Assembly: GCF_022809715.1 (NCBI RefSeq)
Contig: NZ_CP094460.1
Span: forward strand, 1,922,001 to 1,986,000
DNA length: 64,000 nt
Source: Burkholderia pyrrocinia
GTDB lineage: Bacteria; Pseudomonadota; Gammaproteobacteria; Burkholderiales; Burkholderiaceae
Reading direction: 5' to 3'
The notes below the pieces were generated by a model. That model saw only the letters and a program-made list of their open reading frames with translations. It made no database searches and was not told where the DNA came from. Made by a program: the position numbers and the translations under genes. Positions 61,485 through 64,000 of this stretch are shown piece after piece. Position 1 is the stretch's first letter; each line of letters starts with the position of its first letter.

Positions 61485-62148
61485 CGTGGTCAACCTCTGT
61501 TGTCGAATGGGACAGGATACCGGCCGACGCGGCCATTCGCGGCCGCGCGCCGGACTGATTGTCGATCGTCGATTGCGCGCGTCGGCGCCGCATCCGGCCT
61601 GCCGTCGACGCGCGAGGGTCGCGCGGACGCAGCGATCGCGGCGCCGCACGAAAAGCACGGCGCGCATCGAACGGGCGGCCGCCGGTCTGCGCATCGGCGA
61701 CGACGGCCCGGCACCCGCGACGCGTGCCGGCCGATGCCGGCCGACTTCACGCGCGGCCGCACCGTCGCTGGCCCGCAAGCCTTTGTACCATCGGCCGCGC
61801 ACCGTGAAATGACGCGCGACGGATACCGACTATTGGTGCGCCTGCAGACACTGCGGCGCAACATCGGACGCGCCAACGCAAAGCGATCCGCCGCGCATGT
61901 CGCCGTTGCCTGCCATCGGCACATGAATACTGGCTATTCGGGGTGCCCCTGTCATCGGAAACGTTTGCCAATCCGTTCTTGTCAGGTAATGATCGGTAAA
62001 TGGACGCTGCATTGCACACTGTATGTTTATTGCTAAGCTCGTATAAATGGTTTTCATCGCCATACGCGGGGCCGACTTATGCGCGTGCAGAACCGGCCAG
62101 CGTGCGTCGCCAACCGATCGACGGTAATCCCCCAACCTCACACTAAAA
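61485..62148. other. Long intergenic stretch between the FAH-family and IclR genes
   Basis: No gene is supported. The left 350 bases are GC-rich with only Arg/Ala-rich chance frames. The right part (61920-62070) is AT-richer and should hold the IclR promoter and its operators; TATGTTTATTGCTAAGCTCG (62021-62040) is the most promoter-like patch but no exact match was found. Confidence 0.45.
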
Positions 62149-62970
62149 ATGCAAACAACCAACGACCTGCTTCCCGGCTGCGACGCACGGGAATCGATGG
62201 CCGCAAGCGACCGCTATCGCGCGCCCGCGCTCGACAAAGGCCTCGACATTCTCGAACTCCTGTCGGAGCAGAAGGAAGGACTCACCCGCACCGAAATCAC
62301 GAAGGAACTCGGCCGCAACGCGAGCGAAATCTACCGGATGCTCGAACGCCTCGTCGCACGCCGCTACGTGATGCGCTCGAGCGGCGGCGACCGCTACACG
62401 CTCAGCCTCAAGCTGTTTGCGCTCGCGCACCGGCATCCGCCGATGAACCGGCTGATCGCCGAGGCATTGCCGCCGATGCAGCGCTTCGCCGATGCCACCG
62501 AACAGTCGTGCCACCTGTCGGTCTACGATCGCGGCAACCTGCTCGTGATCGCGCAGGTCGACGGGCCCGGCCCGTGGGGCGTGTCGGTCCGGCTCGGCTC
62601 GCGCGTCGGGCTCGCCGATACGGCGTCGGGGCGCGTGATGCTGTCGTTCCAGGGCGCCGAGCAGCGCGCGCACATGCTGGCCGAGCATCGCAAGGTCAGG
62701 GGCGAAGCGCCGCTGAACGAGCAGGAACTCGCGCATGCGTGCCAGTCCATCCGGCAGTCCGGCTATCTGCGCCAGGACAGCCGCCAGGCGTACGGCGTGA
62801 CCGACCTGACCGCACCGATCCTCGGGCCGTCCGGCCATGCGATCGCGGTACTGACCTGCCCGTACATGCGCCGGATCGATGCGCACACGGCGCCGTCCGT
62901 CGACGTCGCCGTCGAAGGGCTGCGCGACACGGCCGCCCACCTGTCGATGGGCCGCATCGAGGCCTGCTGA
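62149..62970 (+). CDS. IclR family transcriptional regulator
   Basis: 273 residues; a second ATG at 62197 (MAASDRYRAPALDKGLDIL) is also possible and gives 257. HTH ALDKGLDILELLSEQKEGLTRTEITKELGRNASEIYRMLERL. Effector domain: EQSCHLSVYDRGNLLVIAQVDGPGPWGVSVRLGSRVGLADTASGRVMLSF, DLTAPILGPSGHAIAVLTCPYM. Orientation and position suggest control of the divergent FAH-family gene. No operator as clear as those of the other two IclR genes was found. Confidence 0.88.
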   Translation: MQTTNDLLPGCDARESMAASDRYRAPALDKGLDILELLSEQKEGLTRTEITKELGRNASEIYRMLERLVARRYVMRSSGGDRYTLSLKLFALAHRHPPMNRLIAEALPPMQRFADATEQSCHLSVYDRGNLLVIAQVDGPGPWGVSVRLGSRVGLADTASGRVMLSFQGAEQRAHMLAEHRKVRGEAPLNEQELAHACQSIRQSGYLRQDSRQAYGVTDLTAPILGPSGHAIAVLTCPYMRRIDAHTAPSVDVAVEGLRDTAAHLSMGRIEAC

Positions 62971-63150
62971 CGCGCGGGTTCAACGAAGCGCACGGGGCCG
63001 GCGCGGTTGCGCCTGCCCGGTCGCGCGCGACACCAGTGCAGTGCACGATCCACGGCGCCATATCGTGCGCTCACGGCGCTACGCTAGAATAGCGGCCCTC
63101 TCAAAAACTACGGCGGCCGGTTGTCGCGGCCGTCGTGTCCGATGGATGTC

Positions 63151-63693
63151 ATGGCCAAACTTCTGAACGATCAAGAATTCCAGCGTTTCTCCGAACTTCA
63201 GCAGAAGCAGGCAAGCTTCACGATCACGCCCGAGGAGGCGGACGAGCTGCGCGATATCGTCGCGCGCGCGCAGAAGAAGCGCGACGATCGTGCCGCCGCG
63301 ATGCAGGCGATCGAGAACTACATCGAGCAGTTCGACATCACGCCCGACGAGCTCTTCTCGCCCGAGCAGATCGGCGACGCGGCCCGCACTTACGGGCTCA
63401 TCACGGCGACCAAGAAGGAACGCACGCTGCCGCCGTCGATTACGTTCAACGGCAAGCCGTACCAGTGGACCAAGACGCTTCCGGACGACGTGCGCGGCGC
63501 GCTGTTCGAAGCATTCACGTCCGGCGAGTCGGTCAAGCGCTTCATCGCGATGCCGAAGGACACCGCGCGTTGCGCGCTGACGATCGCCCGCCTCGAGCGC
63601 GAAACCGGCGCCGTCTATGCCGATCCGCACCTCGAGGAACTCGCGATTTCGCGCGACCAGGTGAACGACGCGGCGTCGAAACTCGCTGCCTGA
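63151..63693 (+). CDS. Conserved hypothetical protein
   Basis: 180 residues from ATG 63151; ATG 63142 and a start at 63121 are possible. Helical charged N-terminus (LLNDQEFQRFSELQQKQASFTITPEEADELRDIVARAQKKRDDRAAAMQAIENYIEQF). The C-terminal half is mixed and carries KERTLPPSITFNGKPYQW and KTLPDDVRGALFEAFTSGESVKRFIAMPKDTA. The layout of helical oligomerisation part plus short basic C-terminal region recalls H-NS-like proteins, but the H-NS DNA-binding motif is absent. Function unknown. Confidence 0.72.
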   Translation: MAKLLNDQEFQRFSELQQKQASFTITPEEADELRDIVARAQKKRDDRAAAMQAIENYIEQFDITPDELFSPEQIGDAARTYGLITATKKERTLPPSITFNGKPYQWTKTLPDDVRGALFEAFTSGESVKRFIAMPKDTARCALTIARLERETGAVYADPHLEELAISRDQVNDAASKLAA

Positions 63694-63784
63694 ATCTGAT
63701 CGCGGGCACGGTTCATGCGTGCCCGCACCCGTATGTGACGCCGGCATTGGCCGGCGCCGCGCTCGCGGGTGCCGTGCATCCGCA

Positions 63785-64000
63785 CGCTCCCGAAAAGTCT
63801 CACCCTGGTGTCCTGCAAACGCTCACCAACACCTCCCGAAAAAGCTCACCCAAGGCTCCTGGAGACCCTCACCAAAGTCTCCCGAATGTCCTCACCGACA
63901 TCTCCCGCAGACCCTCACCAACGCGTCCCGGAAAGGCTCACCAGCGTCTCCCGCAGGTGCTCACCGGCCGTTCCCGGGAAGGCTCACCGAACGCCCCCGT
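63785..64000. repeat. Degenerate tandem array with exact 23-base period, cut by the right edge
   Basis: CTCACC begins at 63799, 63822, 63845, 63868, 63891, 63914, 63937, 63960 and 63983, always 23 bases apart. Each unit has a second block (TCCCG or close variant) about twelve bases after the first base. Positions between vary, so spacing is conserved more than sequence. A preceding TCCCG half-unit lies at 63788. Possible readings are transposase-binding terminal repeats of an IS21-type element just outside the window, or a protein-binding iteron array. Confidence 0.88.

Noticed and set aside
60654-62036. 460-codon + strand frame over the FAH-family gene
   Set aside because: Antisense shadow of the FAH gene continuing into intergenic sequence; no recognisable domain.
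63785-64000. CRISPR array
   Set aside because: Repeat period is only 23 bases in total with two short conserved blocks, so there is no room for 30-base spacers and no cas gene is near.

Overview
The window is high-GC (roughly two-thirds G+C), densely packed DNA with codon use and gene families typical of Burkholderia, most likely the Burkholderia cepacia complex. Pointers are the OmpC-like porins, a cyanide-insensitive type bd oxidase, a persulfide dioxygenase-rhodanese fusion, IclR/LysR-controlled catabolic modules, and a prpR / prpB-prpC-acnD-prpF methylcitrate locus. The metabolic load would fit a secondary replicon, but this is inference. No rRNA, tRNA or CRISPR array was seen.

Layout. 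0-5.7 kb: an HMG-CoA-lyase-type gene running off the left edge, divergent from an IclR regulator with three matching operator-like palindromes, then a DsbA-fold isomerase, a PAP2 phosphatase, a glutathione transferase and the sulfide-oxidising fusion enzyme. 6.1-9.3 kb: an island that looks lower in GC, carrying a type VI secretion cargo cassette (PAAR tip, DUF4123 chaperone, probable co-chaperone, Tox-REase-5 nuclease, Imm52-like immunity protein). It ends in a hairpin terminator and the C-terminal stump of a tyrosine recombinase. 9.4-14.4 kb: argP-like regulator, threonine aldolase, and a three-gene cyanide-insensitive oxidase operon behind a perfect FNR/ANR box. 14.5-24.4 kb: an XRE regulator, a Pmp3-family peptide, a porin, a four-gene ABC importer operon with a divergent LysR gene, a 48-bp repeat block and a secreted phosphatase. 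24.5-40.7 kb: very large DUF748 and DUF1254/DUF1214 envelope proteins, a decayed hicA-type toxin gene beside an intact hicB, a CueR-type promoter driving a three-HMA-domain copper ATPase, simple repeats, small genes, MgtC, an AGE-family epimerase and a chemoreceptor with a sigma-28 promoter. 40.7-50.7 kb: an acyl-CoA catabolic module (two CoA-transferases, two enoyl-CoA hydratases, acyl-CoA dehydrogenase, porin, MFS importer, esterase) with an IclR regulator. 50.7-59.2 kb: the methylcitrate locus with a sigma-54 promoter and its activator. 59.2-64 kb: a CGNR regulator, a partly duplicated VOC gene, a FAH-family enzyme, another IclR regulator, a conserved hypothetical gene, and a strictly 23-bp-periodic repeat array running off the right edge.

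How it works together: the catabolic module and the methylcitrate cycle are adjacent, so propionyl-CoA made from a branched or odd-chain acid could be consumed by the neighbouring genes. The CIO oxidase, persulfide dioxygenase and copper ATPase form a respiratory/stress-defence layer. The T6SS cassette has toxin-delivery parts but no structural T6SS genes, so it must rely on an apparatus encoded elsewhere. The most interesting items are the T6SS cassette with its integrase scar, the 23-bp array at the right edge, the twin hairpins between prpB and prpC, the duplicated VOC gene behind nested palindromes, and the orphaned hicB.
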